Shown piece by piece: positions 1-8,782 of a DNA stretch of 64,000 nt; position 1 is the stretch's first letter, and each line of letters opens with the position of its first letter. The notes beneath the pieces are model-generated. The model saw nothing but the letters and a program-made list of their open reading frames with translations. It had not been told where the DNA came from and did no database searches. The DNA lies in the NCBI RefSeq assembly GCF_002933465.1, contig NZ_PSZE01000003.1, positions 334,040 to 398,039 on the forward strand, given 5' to 3'. The translations under genes were made by a program, and so were the position numbers. Origin of the DNA: Nocardia nova (GTDB taxonomy: Bacteria > Actinomycetota > Actinomycetes > Mycobacteriales > Mycobacteriaceae).

Positions 1-132
1 GAGCGCGGGCGATGTGGCCATCCACGGGCCGAGAAGGAGAGTCGAAGCGAGGGCGACAGCAGCAGTTTTCACCGACGCGCGTGCCACCGAGGCGCGTCCG
101 ATCGTGGCGCGACGCGCCGCCAACTTGCGCAT
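1..132 (-). CDS. Secreted protein, N-terminal part (cut by window edge)
   Basis: Reading the minus strand from an ATG at 132 gives 44 codons that run off the window. The translation has an Arg/Lys-rich n-region (MRKLAARRATIGR), a hydrophobic stretch (TAAVALASTLLLGPWM) and a small-residue segment ending TSPAL, the layout of a Sec signal peptide. A purine-rich GAAGGGA lies four bases before the ATG as ribosome binding site. The mature protein is outside the window, so the function cannot be named. The reading is short but has start, ribosome site and signal peptide in the right order. Confidence 0.6.
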   Translation of the reverse strand, partial: MRKLAARRATIGRASVARASVKTAAVALASTLLLGPWMATSPAL

Positions 133-314
133 GGAGTCCCTTCGTCAGGCACATACGTGCCGGCCACCCGTGGGCGGTAAACCATTGGGTGGCAACAGCC
201 CTCGACCATCAAGCAGACCGCTCGTCCGGTACGACGTCCGGAACGACCGGTCAGCGCATCACTTTAGGGCACAACGGCGTGAGTTTCGCTACGAAATCAT
301 CACGGAGTCGGTGA

Positions 315-1460
315 CTAGGAGAACTGCAGGGCCGGCGGCAGCGGCAATCCTGGCACGGGTTCCAGACCGTTGGGCGTGGTCGTGGTGGTGCGCGGGGTGG
401 TCGTGGGCCGTTGCCACGTGGTCCCCGGCGTCGTGGTCGGGGTCGGAGTCACGGTCGAGGTGGGCGGCGGTGGTGGCGGAGGTGGGGTGGTGGTCGTCTC
501 CGCCGGTGTCTCGGTGTACTCCTGCGGCGCGGGTTGCGGCGCGACGGGGGGCGGCGGGGGTGGTGCGACCGTCGTCGTCACCGGCAGCGTGGGTGCCTCC
601 GCCCGGCCGGAAACGCCGGTCGTGGGGACCGGAGTGGTGGCGTCGTCGCGCAGCAGCAGGGCCGCCGCGATGCCACCGAGGACGAGACCGGCGGTGGCCG
701 CGGCCGCGGCGATGAGCAGCGGGGTGCGTCGATTGCGCTTCGGTTCGGCCGGTGGCACTTCCGCCGGGGCGGCCACGGTGGCCGCGACGGTCATGGCGGG
801 GGGCTCGGGCTCGGGTTCGGGTTCGGCAGCCGGCATCGCCGCCGAATACGCCTGAACCGTACTGTCGGAGGTTTCGACGGCGGGCAGCACATCGGTGACC
901 ACCAGTGCGTTCTCGGCGCCGGCCGGATCGGGCGGGGTGGTCCCGGCCGGGGTCGCGAGCACGGCTGCCAGGGCCGCGCGGGCCGCATCGCGAGCACGAC
1001 CGCGGCTGTCGTCGGACGCGGGCAGGTCGGCCTCGCTGACCAGAACCACCGAGCGCAGCCCCAGGTAGTCGAGGGCCTCGCGCAAACCGCGCACATACTC
1101 GGCCGGCCAGTCGCCGGGATGGGTGGCGTAGAACTCGGCCGGGCCGCTCAGATGCTCGGCGGCCAGGTTGATCAGGCAGAAGATCGCCGTCGCCACCAGA
1201 TCCTCGGCGCGGTAGGCCTCGCCGTCGTCGACGGTGATACCGGCGGGATCTCCGACCGCGCGGACGAATCCGGTGATCGAATGGGTATGTCCGGGCGGCG
1301 CCTCACCACCGAGCGCGGTATCGCCCTCGTCGGACATGTGCAGCACCGACTCGCGCGCGATGTACAGGGGTTCGGGCGTCTCGTCGGTTTCGCCACCGCT
1401 GGTGGCGATCGCCGCGATGCATTCGTCCTCGGCGATCCGCAGGCCCACCCCTGTGGCCAT
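315..1460 (-). CDS. Short Hsp70-like membrane protein with Pro/Thr-rich outer tail
   Basis: A protein of about 381 residues. The first 150 residues resemble part of an Hsp70/actin-type ATPase fold (GVGLRIAEDECIAAIATSG, then a region on recruitment of an 'EALDYLG' helix and VVLVSEADLP), but the second phosphate loop and adenosine loop are missing, so it is probably not an active ATPase. A Lys/Arg-rich stop (PKRNRRTP) precedes one membrane helix around residues 250-270. The last 110 residues are Pro/Thr/Val-rich and probably extracytoplasmic. ATG 1460 is preferred because GAGG lies 8 bases upstream; an in-frame TTG at 1466 is possible. It is the last gene of a three-gene operon, 36 bases after the LuxR-type regulator. 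No exact function is known to me. Confidence 0.72.
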   Translation of the reverse strand: MATGVGLRIAEDECIAAIATSGGETDETPEPLYIARESVLHMSDEGDTALGGEAPPGHTHSITGFVRAVGDPAGITVDDGEAYRAEDLVATAIFCLINLAAEHLSGPAEFYATHPGDWPAEYVRGLREALDYLGLRSVVLVSEADLPASDDSRGRARDAARAALAAVLATPAGTTPPDPAGAENALVVTDVLPAVETSDSTVQAYSAAMPAAEPEPEPEPPAMTVAATVAAPAEVPPAEPKRNRRTPLLIAAAAATAGLVLGGIAAALLLRDDATTPVPTTGVSGRAEAPTLPVTTTVAPPPPPPVAPQPAPQEYTETPAETTTTPPPPPPPPTSTVTPTPTTTPGTTWQRPTTTPRTTTTTPNGLEPVPGLPLPPALQFS

Positions 1461-1496
1461 CCTCAATACCTCGCTTCGGTGTCTCGAGCGCGCCGA

Positions 1497-4010
1497 TCAC
1501 ACGAGTAGCGAACCGTGTCCCATTGCGCGGAGCATCGACAATAACTCCGAACGCGATCCGGCTCCGATTCGACGTCGGATCCGCGCGACATGATGCTCCA
1601 CCGTCTTCGCGGAGATGTACAGCCGAGCGCCGATTTCCCGGTACGTCAGGCCCAGCAGGACCAGTTCGGCCACCTCGCGCTCGCGCTCACTGAGGACCGA
1701 GGCCGCCGCCGGTTCGGGGGTCGCGGCGCGCGGGGCGGCCGGAGTCCGCTCGGGCGCGGCCGAGGGCCGGGAGCCGGCGCGGACCGTGCGGGCCAGTTTC
1801 AGCAGGGCGGTCGCGGTGGCGGGATCACCGGCGCTCAACGCCGCCTCACTGGCCAGCCGGGCCGCATCCCAGACCATGCCGATCGCGGCCAGCCGTCGCA
1901 CCGCGGCCGTCACCCGATCCTCGGCGACCTCACCGCGCAGCACCAGCACCCAGGTGCGTCCCGCGTCGGCGAGAATCGCGGCATGCGGATCACCCTCCTG
2001 CGCAGCCGTTTTCAATAGTCGAGCGGGCGGCATCAGTTCGTCCGGGCGCTCGTGGGCGATCGCGGCCTGAATCTCGTACCAGTGGAAAACATTCGCCCAG
2101 GCCGGGGGATTTCCCGCGCTGCGCAACACATTTCGCGCCGCCTCGACCAACCGGGCTATCCGTTCCTGCTCACCGAGGCGGATGGCGGCCAGCCACAGCT
2201 CACCGATCGGCAGCAGCGCGGGCAGGTCGGCGTCGACCTCGTCGAAGGTCGGGTAGGCGGCCTCCCAGGCGCGCAGCAGGACGCCGTGGTCTCCCGCGCG
2301 GCGGGCCAGGCCGACCAGGACGCCGTGTGCGAGCAGGCGATCGCGCGGTGGCAGGGCGGTGGTGTCGACGGCCGCGACCGTTCTGGCGGCGGTCTGTTCG
2401 TCGCCGCCGAGCATCGCCGTCCACGCGGTCAGCACCCGGATCTGCGGATCGTGCGGATCGGTGCCGCGCAGGGCGTCGGCGGCGCGGCGGGGTTCACCCA
2501 TACTCAGGCACAGCAGGGTCGCGAGCGCGACCGGCGCGCACGGCAGCATGCGATCCTCCGGCGCCGCGGTGCGGGCCAGCTGGATCAGGGCGGCCGCGGC
2601 GGATGTTGCGGCACTGCGGGATTCGCCGGTGATGCTCTGCGCCAGCGCGGTGGCGAAGCGGCCGGTGCGTGCATTGGATTCCGTGGGCGGCCACTGTGCC
2701 GCGGAACCCGACACCGCCTGCGCGTCGCCGACCGCTCCGGCGAGGTGGAACACCGCTGCGGCGGTCGCCCAGTCGGCGCTGGTGCGGGTGGTGCCGAGCC
2801 AGGCATACAGCTGCACCGCCCGGCCGATCAGCCCCCGGCGGGCCTGGACGCTCGCGCAGATCCGGACGGCAGCGGCGAGTTCCGCGTGGGGCGCGTCAGT
2901 GCGGGCGAGTACGGGTTCGGCCAAGCGCAGGGCGGATTCGTCGTCACCGCCGAGCGCGGCCGCGGTGGCGCGGGGGATGGCGATCCGCTGCGCTTCGTAA
3001 CCGCTGGCCACGGCGGCGGTGTAGTACCGGCTCGCGTCGCTGCCCGCGTTTTCCGCTGCGGCGCGCAGGAATTCGGCCAGCCGATCGTCGCGTACCCCGG
3101 ATTCGGCGAGCTGCAGGGCGGTGTGGTCGCGCAGGAGCCCGGCCTCGAGGCGGGCGGTGAGCAGGCGGCGCTGAATCGAGACGAACCGGCGTTCGCCGAC
3201 CAGGGTGCGCAATGGTTCGATAGCGGGGCTCAGCAACAGGTCGGCGTCGGTGATCAGGGCCCCGGCGCGCGCCCGGTCGACGAGTCCGACCGCCGTCGTC
3301 TCGTCGGTGCCGAGCACCTCGGCCAGCTCACCCGGATCGAGGCCGGCGCCGGTGGTGGCAACCGTCAGCACCTCGAGCAGTTGCGGTTCGGTATCGTCGA
3401 GAAGCGTTCGCGCCCAGGCGGTTACGGCCTGGTCGACGGCCTCGATGCCGCCCTCGAGCCGGGTGGCGCAGGCGGCGGTGAGGGCGGCCACCACACCACC
3501 GGGGATGCCGCCGGTGTGCTGGTGAATGTGATCGGCGACCGGGCGTGGCACGGTCATTCCCAATTCGCGGGCGAACGGAGCGATATCGGCGGTGCCCAGC
3601 GGCCGGAGCTCGATCACCCGGCCGCGTCGCGACACCGCGTCCGCCAGCGCGCGCAGTGCGCTGTCGTGCGGTTGCGGCCGGGTCGCGACGATGATCGTGC
3701 GCGAATCCGATTCCACGGCGGCGCACAGCTTTTCCAGCTGTAGCTGGTCCAGGGTGTGGGCGTCGTCGACGACCACGGCGGCGCGGGTATCGGGCGGGGT
3801 GGTCGTCGCACTCACATCGTCGAAGCAGCCGACACCGCTGCGCCGCAGGCGATTTCGGACGGCGGCGAGCAGCGTGGACTTCCCGGTGCCGCACCGTCCC
3901 CGAATCAGGTAGACGAGCGGATCCGGGGAGACCGAATCCAGTTCCCGGAGAATCTCCCGCGCGCCCGGAAGGGCGCCGTATGCCACCGCGAGGTTGCCGA
4001 CCACTGTCAC
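1497..4010 (-). CDS. Large LuxR-type ATPase regulator (Rv0339c/IniR-like)
   Basis: An 837-residue transcription regulator of the LAL/MalT class. A Walker A motif (GRCGTGKST, residues 38-46) and a Walker B-like AVVVDDAH near residue 80 form an N-terminal ATPase. A long alpha-helical, alanine-rich middle looks like TPR-type sensor repeats. The last 60 residues hold a LuxR helix-turn-helix (LSEREREVAELVLLGLTYRE, then SAKTVEHHVARI). The GTG start at 4010 follows the stop of the upstream Hsp70-like gene by 6 bases, with GAGGA in front, so the two are co-transcribed. Position beside iniBAC, size and domain order match M. tuberculosis Rv0339c, whose M. marinum counterpart has been named IniR, a regulator of iniBAC. 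That it controls the divergent iniBAC operon here is inference. Confidence 0.85.
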   Translation of the reverse strand: MTVVGNLAVAYGALPGAREILRELDSVSPDPLVYLIRGRCGTGKSTLLAAVRNRLRRSGVGCFDDVSATTTPPDTRAAVVVDDAHTLDQLQLEKLCAAVESDSRTIIVATRPQPHDSALRALADAVSRRGRVIELRPLGTADIAPFARELGMTVPRPVADHIHQHTGGIPGGVVAALTAACATRLEGGIEAVDQAVTAWARTLLDDTEPQLLEVLTVATTGAGLDPGELAEVLGTDETTAVGLVDRARAGALITDADLLLSPAIEPLRTLVGERRFVSIQRRLLTARLEAGLLRDHTALQLAESGVRDDRLAEFLRAAAENAGSDASRYYTAAVASGYEAQRIAIPRATAAALGGDDESALRLAEPVLARTDAPHAELAAAVRICASVQARRGLIGRAVQLYAWLGTTRTSADWATAAAVFHLAGAVGDAQAVSGSAAQWPPTESNARTGRFATALAQSITGESRSAATSAAAALIQLARTAAPEDRMLPCAPVALATLLCLSMGEPRRAADALRGTDPHDPQIRVLTAWTAMLGGDEQTAARTVAAVDTTALPPRDRLLAHGVLVGLARRAGDHGVLLRAWEAAYPTFDEVDADLPALLPIGELWLAAIRLGEQERIARLVEAARNVLRSAGNPPAWANVFHWYEIQAAIAHERPDELMPPARLLKTAAQEGDPHAAILADAGRTWVLVLRGEVAEDRVTAAVRRLAAIGMVWDAARLASEAALSAGDPATATALLKLARTVRAGSRPSAAPERTPAAPRAATPEPAAASVLSEREREVAELVLLGLTYREIGARLYISAKTVEHHVARIRRRIGAGSRSELLSMLRAMGHGSLLV

Positions 4011-4016
4011 CGATCC

Positions 4017-5831
4017 TCAGTTGCCTTCGTGGGGCAGCACCTTGCCCGGCGCCTGCAGCACCGTGCCGAGGGTGTTGCCTGTCTGGTCGAGACCGTCGTT
4101 CAGCGTGTTGCCCAGCGTATTTCCCAGCGAACCACCGGGAGAGCTCGGTGCGGTGGGCTGGGAGGGCACCGAGGGCGCGGACGGCGTCTGCACGGGCGTC
4201 TGCGGGGGTGCCTGCGGGGCAGGGGAATTGGGTGCCGGGGAGTTCTGCGCCGGTGTGTTCGGTGCCGCGGCGGAGGCCGGGGCCGGTGAATTCGGCGCCG
4301 GTGAATTCGGGTCGGCGGAATTCGGTGCGGCGGTCCCCGGGACCGGGGCACCCGCCGAGTTCTCGGCGGCGGCCGTGCCGGCGCGGGTGGTGCCGGTGTT
4401 GTTCGCGACCGTCACCGGGCTTCCGGCCGTCGGATGCGCGGGGTCGGTGGCGCCGGCCGGCGCCACCCCGGCCGAGGTCGCCGCCGCATGAGCCGCGGAC
4501 GTGGCTGCCGCGGGGGACGGCGACGAATTCGACGGACTTCCCGCGGTGCCCAGGGCCAGGGTGCCGGTGGCCACCGCGCCCACGGCGATCGCGGCGCCGG
4601 CGATGAAGGCGACGCGGCGCCACCGGCTGGTTCCGGCCGGAGCGGCGGTATCGGCGGGCGGCGGTGCGACTATGGTCCGGTCGCCGATCGCCGGCAGGGC
4701 CGTGGTCGTGGCGTCGTCGGAAACACCGTGCGGCTCGGTCGAATCGAGCGCGAGATCGGGTACGGCCAGGGCCGCGGCGCGATGCTGCGCTTCGGTGTAC
4801 AGGTCCGCGGCGAGCAACGTCGCTCCCCGGGCGCTGAGCGAACCGGGATCGGCGACGGGGGCGATCGGGATCGCGAACTCCCCGGAGATCAGTTCGGTGA
4901 GCAGTCCGATCGAGGCTCCGCCACCGGTGAGCAGGATCCGGCCCACCCGGTCGATGCCCACTCCCGCGCGCCGCACCGCCTCGTGCACGAGGTTCAGCGA
5001 ATCCGCGAGCGGTCCGCGGAACAGATCCTCCACATCGTCACGCACGAGGCGCACATCGCGCGCGATACCGGCCAGACGGACCGGAACCATCGTGGCGGTC
5101 TCGGTCGAAAGCCGGTGTTTCGCATCGGCGCAACGGTTTCGCAGTATCGACAATTCGCGTTCGACGACCGGGTCGAACGGGTCGAAATCCGTTTCTCCCA
5201 ACGCATTTGCCAGCACGTAGCGCATCGTCAGCAGATCGAATTCCGCGCCGGAGACCTCGGTGGAGCGAACCGGTTCGCCCAGCAGCCCCGAGTGCGGGCC
5301 CGAACCCACGACCGAAACCGTGGTACCGGTGGCGCCGGAGTCGTAGACCACGACGGGGGTGTCGGGTGGGAAGGGAGTGCTCGCCTCGAGCTGACGAAGC
5401 GCGGCGAGTGGTTCCGCGACCAGTACCACCGGCTCGGCGTCGGCACGGTCGAGCGCGCGGCGCTGTGGCTCGTCGAGCGCGCGGCGCTGTGCCTCGTCGA
5501 GCGCGCGGCGCTGTGCCTCGACGATGTGTGCGGGCCACCACGCCGGTACGGTCGCGACCACGGAAACCGGATCGAAATCGGCGACGACCTGGGAGATCGT
5601 TTCGGCCACCAGATCGGCGGCGGCGACGGAGGAGCCGTCGGGCAGGAGAATATCGACCGGATCGCCCACGCGGGACAATAGATTCTCCGACAATTCGGGC
5701 GCCGATCCGAAACGGTGGCGACGAATGTGAACAGAGACATTTTCCGGGTCGGCGCTCGCGGAAGTGGAGCCGGTCGCGGCGACTGTGCGCGACGACCCGA
5801 CCGTGATGCCGAGCGTCAGGCCCTGAGTCAT
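4017..5831 (-). CDS. Hsp70-like protein with membrane anchor and Pro/Asn/Ser tail
   Basis: A protein of about 604 residues. The N-terminal 370 residues have the Hsp70/actin ATPase signature: phosphate loop 1 (GLTLGITVGSSRTVAATG, residues 4-21), phosphate loop 2 (VVVYDSGATGTTVSVVG) and the adenosine loop (RILLTGGGASIGL). There is no Hsp70 substrate-binding domain. Instead a basic stop (RWRR) leads into one membrane helix (VAFIAGAAIAVGAVATGTLAL) and a 170-residue tail rich in NSPAP motifs, probably outside the membrane. Start chosen at ATG 5831 because AGGGG lies 7 bases upstream; an in-frame start at 5867 adds 12 residues. Three copies of a QRRALDE unit sit after residue 100. First gene of the operon with the LuxR-type regulator; divergent from iniB. 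A sensor role is inference. Confidence 0.82.
   Translation of the reverse strand: MTQGLTLGITVGSSRTVAATGSTSASADPENVSVHIRRHRFGSAPELSENLLSRVGDPVDILLPDGSSVAAADLVAETISQVVADFDPVSVVATVPAWWPAHIVEAQRRALDEAQRRALDEPQRRALDRADAEPVVLVAEPLAALRQLEASTPFPPDTPVVVYDSGATGTTVSVVGSGPHSGLLGEPVRSTEVSGAEFDLLTMRYVLANALGETDFDPFDPVVERELSILRNRCADAKHRLSTETATMVPVRLAGIARDVRLVRDDVEDLFRGPLADSLNLVHEAVRRAGVGIDRVGRILLTGGGASIGLLTELISGEFAIPIAPVADPGSLSARGATLLAADLYTEAQHRAAALAVPDLALDSTEPHGVSDDATTTALPAIGDRTIVAPPPADTAAPAGTSRWRRVAFIAGAAIAVGAVATGTLALGTAGSPSNSSPSPAAATSAAHAAATSAGVAPAGATDPAHPTAGSPVTVANNTGTTRAGTAAAENSAGAPVPGTAAPNSADPNSPAPNSPAPASAAAPNTPAQNSPAPNSPAPQAPPQTPVQTPSAPSVPSQPTAPSSPGGSLGNTLGNTLNDGLDQTGNTLGTVLQAPGKVLPHEGN
5448..5519. 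repeat. 24-bp tandem repeat, three copies, inside the Hsp70-like gene
   Basis: Three consecutive 24-base units, nearly identical, at 5448-5471, 5472-5495 and 5496-5519. The length is a multiple of three, so the reading frame is kept and the protein carries three copies of an eight-residue unit (QRRALDEA/P). This places an Arg/Asp/Glu-rich helical insert in the ATPase domain. Copy number may vary between strains. Confidence 0.9.
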
Positions 5832-5851
5832 TCGAGAACCCCTGTCGTTGG

Positions 5852-5888
5852 TATTTGCGGTCGTCACGAATATTTGCGGTCGTCACGA
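5852..5888. repeat. 19-bp direct repeat between divergent operons
   Basis: The unit TATTTGCGGTCGTCACGAA occurs at 5852-5870 and again, lacking only the last base, at 5871-5888. It lies just upstream of the preferred start of the Hsp70-like gene and accounts for the unusual alternative N-termini in that region. It is AT-richer than the surroundings, so it could hold the minus-strand promoter. Confidence 0.8.
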
Positions 5889-5923
5889 TCTATCCCACTG
5901 TCGGTTGCCGGGGGGCCGCCGTT

Positions 5924-6003
5924 ACCCCTGAGACGGAAGGTTCGGGGAAAGTCCCCTAATGCGCCGGATTCCCCTATCGGGGCCGATACGGAAATCAGGG
6001 GAT
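5924..6003. promoter_or_regulatory. Cluster of CCCCT-core repeats before iniB (putative operators)
   Basis: Four related sites lie in 80 bases: ACCCCTGAG (5924-5932), TCCCCTAAT (5952-5960), TCCCCTATC (5970-5978), and an inverted copy TCAGGGGAT (5995-6003). The first and last form a long-range inverted pair. The cluster sits in the only intergenic space between the regulator operon and iniBAC. It is a good candidate binding region for the LuxR-type regulator, but no binding data can be seen in sequence. Confidence 0.5.
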
Positions 6004-6100
6004 TCGCCCCGTTTCGCGTAACGCCGGGGCTTCTTAGCGTGAAAGGCAATTCGACTGCTGCGGATCGACGATGGTCCGCCGATCCAGGAGACGATCTGCG

Positions 6101-8728
6101 ATGACCCCCAACGCCATTCTCGAATTCATCCTCAACCTGCTGCGCGACCACGAGGCCGCCGCCGGTTACTGCACCAACCCGACCGAATCGCTGTGCGCGG
6201 CCGGACTCGAGGCGGTGACGCCGGAGGATATCGCCGCCGTGGCACCGATGGTTGCCGAATCCGCCCTGGTCACGGGCGGCTCGCAGCTCGCCGCCATCGT
6301 GGCGGCCGGGGGCGGCGCGGCGGCCGGCGGTGGTCTCGGCGCGGCGGCCGGCGGCAGCGGTGGGCTCGCGGCCGGCGGCTGCGGTGGGCTCGCGGGCGGC
6401 CTGGCCGGCGAAGCGGGGGCGATCAGCGAGGCCAACCTGGGCGCCGGGGCCGCACTCGGTGGTGAAACCGGCATCGAGGCCGGTGCGGGCCTCGGCCTCG
6501 GCGCTGGGCTGGGCGCCGATCTGGGGGCGGGGCTGTCCGCCGGACTGGGCGCAGCCGCATCGGTCGGCGCGGGCGCCGCGGCCGGGCTCACCGCCGGACT
6601 GGGCGCCTTGACCGGGGTCGCGGTCGGACTCGGCGGCACGCTCTCGGGCACCGGCACGGCCGGCACCGATCTCGGCCTCTCCGCGGGAATCGAAGGCGCC
6701 GCCGACACCATCGCGCAGGCGGGCGCCGACCTCTCCACCGCAATCGGCACCGGAATCCAGGCCGGAATCACCTCCACCGCAACAGGTTTGACCGAAGCGA
6801 CGGCGGGGCTCGGCGCGGGAATCTCGGGCCTCGGCGCCGGGCTCGGCGGAGCACTGAGCGGCGTGGCCGAAGCCGGTGCGGGCTTGGGAAGCGAACTCAA
6901 CGGAGCGCTCGGCGGCGCGGCCGAAGCCGGTGCCGGCCTGGGCGCAGCCCTCGGAGGCGCCCTGAACGCCGGCGGTGAACTCGGCACCGGACTCGAAACG
7001 GGGCTGGGCGCAGGGCTCGGGGGTGCCTTGGGTGGTGCGGGCAACGCCGGTGCCGGTCTCGGTGGCGCGCTGGGTGGTGTTGCCGATGCGGGAGCCGGTC
7101 TCGGTGGTGCGCTGAACGCCGCCGGCGACCTGGGTGCGGGTTTGTCGGGTGCTGCGGGTGCCGCGACCGGATTGGGCTCCGAGCTGAGTGGTGCCTTGGG
7201 TGGCGCGGCCGACGCGGGCGCTGGCCTCGGTGGTGCGCTGGGTGGTGCTGCGGCGGGCGGTGCCGGACTCGGCGGGGCGCTCGGCGGCGCCGCCGATGCT
7301 GGTGCGGGACTGGAGGGTTCGCTCGGGAATTCGGTCCATGCGGGTGGCGATCTGGGTGGTGCGCTCGGTGGTGCGACGCAGGCCGGAGCCGACCTCGGTG
7401 GCGCTCTCGGGGGTGCGGCCCAAGCGGGTGCCGGACTCGGTGGAGGACTCGCGGGTGCCGCGGGTGGCGGCGCTGGGCTCGGTAGCGCACTCGGTGGAGC
7501 GGCGAATGCGGCTGCGGGCCTAGGTGGTTCACTCAGCGGGGCGGCCGACGCCGGTGCCGGGATCGGAGGCGACCTGTCGGGGGCGACACAGGCGGCCGGA
7601 GATTTGGGCGGTGCCGCGCAGGCTGGTCTCGGTGGTGCGCTGAACGGTGCCGCGAAGGCCGGAGCGGGACTGGGCGGTGCCGCGAATGCCGGTGCCGGGC
7701 TCGGTGGTGCTCTGAACGGTGCGGCGAACGCCGGTGCCGGTCTCGGTGGTGCCGCGAACGCGGGCGCCGGGCTCGGTGGTGTGCTCGGCGGTGCTGCGAA
7801 TGCAGCCGCGGGACTCGGGGGAGCCACCGGTATCGGAGCCGGACTCGGCGGGGCGGTGGCTTCGGGGGCGCAGGGTGCGACCGGGTTGGAGACCGGGTTG
7901 TCCGGTGGTCTCGGCGTCGGTGTGCACACCGGCGCGGATCTGTCCGGGGCCGCGGCCTCGGGTGTGCATGCCGCCGGGGATCTGTCGTCCTCGCTGTCGG
8001 GTGCGGCGACCTCCGGTGTGCACAGCGCGACGGGCCTCGGAACCTCACTGTCCGGATCGGCGGATGCGGGAGTCCACACGGCCGGTGACTTGGCGGCCTC
8101 GCTCTCGGGCGCCGGCGCCTCGGCTGTGCACAGTGCCGGCGACTTGGGCACGTCGTTGTCCGGCGCGGGCGCGGGGGCTGTGCACAGTGCCGGCGACCTG
8201 GGGACATCGCTGTCCGGGACCGCCGCATCGGGTGTGCACAGTGCCGGTGACCTCGGAACGTCGTTGTCCGGCACCGCGGAGTCCGGCCTCCACGGTGCGG
8301 GCGACCTGTCGACCTCGCTGTCGGGCGCGGCGAATTCAGGGCTGCACGCGGGCGCCGATGCGAGCTCGGGTCTGACGGGTTCGGTCGACTCGGGACTGCA
8401 CGCGGGCACGGATACATCCTCGGCACTCTCGGGTACGGCAGCCGGCACCTGGTCCGGTGTCGATGTGTCGCACGCGTTCGGCAGCGGCGTCGGCACCGAT
8501 ATCTCCGGCGTCGGCACCTCGGGCATCGGCGGCGGCGTGGACAGCGCCCTCGGTGCGCACGGCGGAATCGACAGCACCTTGACGGCGGGCGGCAACAGCT
8601 CGCTGTCCGGCGGGCTCGACACCGGCGGTCACACGGATTCCGGCCTGTTCGGTGACACCTCCGGCCACGCCTCGTCCGTCACCGATACGCACGCCTCCGG
8701 TGACATCACCGGCGGACTGCTGCACTGA
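6101..8728 (+). CDS. iniB: IniB-like glycine/alanine-rich repeat protein
   Basis: An 875-residue protein. Residues 1-55 form the conserved IniB N-terminal domain (MTPNAILEFILNLLRDHEAA, then a CAAGLEAVTPEDIAAVAP segment). Nearly all the rest is low complexity: units such as GGAANAGAGLGGALG repeat through residues 240-600, then longer units with AVHSAGDLGTSLSGAGAG through residues 600-780. Start chosen at ATG 6101, with AGGAG upstream and a close fit to the IniB N-terminus; an in-frame ATG at 6071 adds ten basic residues. From memory M. tuberculosis IniB is about 480 residues, so this one is much longer. First gene of iniBAC; in mycobacteria the operon is induced by cell-wall inhibitors. No signal peptide or membrane helix is evident. 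Confidence 0.85.
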   Translation: MTPNAILEFILNLLRDHEAAAGYCTNPTESLCAAGLEAVTPEDIAAVAPMVAESALVTGGSQLAAIVAAGGGAAAGGGLGAAAGGSGGLAAGGCGGLAGGLAGEAGAISEANLGAGAALGGETGIEAGAGLGLGAGLGADLGAGLSAGLGAAASVGAGAAAGLTAGLGALTGVAVGLGGTLSGTGTAGTDLGLSAGIEGAADTIAQAGADLSTAIGTGIQAGITSTATGLTEATAGLGAGISGLGAGLGGALSGVAEAGAGLGSELNGALGGAAEAGAGLGAALGGALNAGGELGTGLETGLGAGLGGALGGAGNAGAGLGGALGGVADAGAGLGGALNAAGDLGAGLSGAAGAATGLGSELSGALGGAADAGAGLGGALGGAAAGGAGLGGALGGAADAGAGLEGSLGNSVHAGGDLGGALGGATQAGADLGGALGGAAQAGAGLGGGLAGAAGGGAGLGSALGGAANAAAGLGGSLSGAADAGAGIGGDLSGATQAAGDLGGAAQAGLGGALNGAAKAGAGLGGAANAGAGLGGALNGAANAGAGLGGAANAGAGLGGVLGGAANAAAGLGGATGIGAGLGGAVASGAQGATGLETGLSGGLGVGVHTGADLSGAAASGVHAAGDLSSSLSGAATSGVHSATGLGTSLSGSADAGVHTAGDLAASLSGAGASAVHSAGDLGTSLSGAGAGAVHSAGDLGTSLSGTAASGVHSAGDLGTSLSGTAESGLHGAGDLSTSLSGAANSGLHAGADASSGLTGSVDSGLHAGTDTSSALSGTAAGTWSGVDVSHAFGSGVGTDISGVGTSGIGGGVDSALGAHGGIDSTLTAGGNSSLSGGLDTGGHTDSGLFGDTSGHASSVTDTHASGDITGGLLH

Positions 8729-8782
8729 GGGTAGCGGCGAAGCATCGGATACAGTAGCGAAACAGGTTGGGGTGCAACGAAA

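Noticed and set aside
6166..8622. 818-codon open frame antisense to iniB
   Set aside because: Its Pro/Ala/Ser pattern is the complement of the Gly/Ala repeats. It has no ribosome site or family motif.
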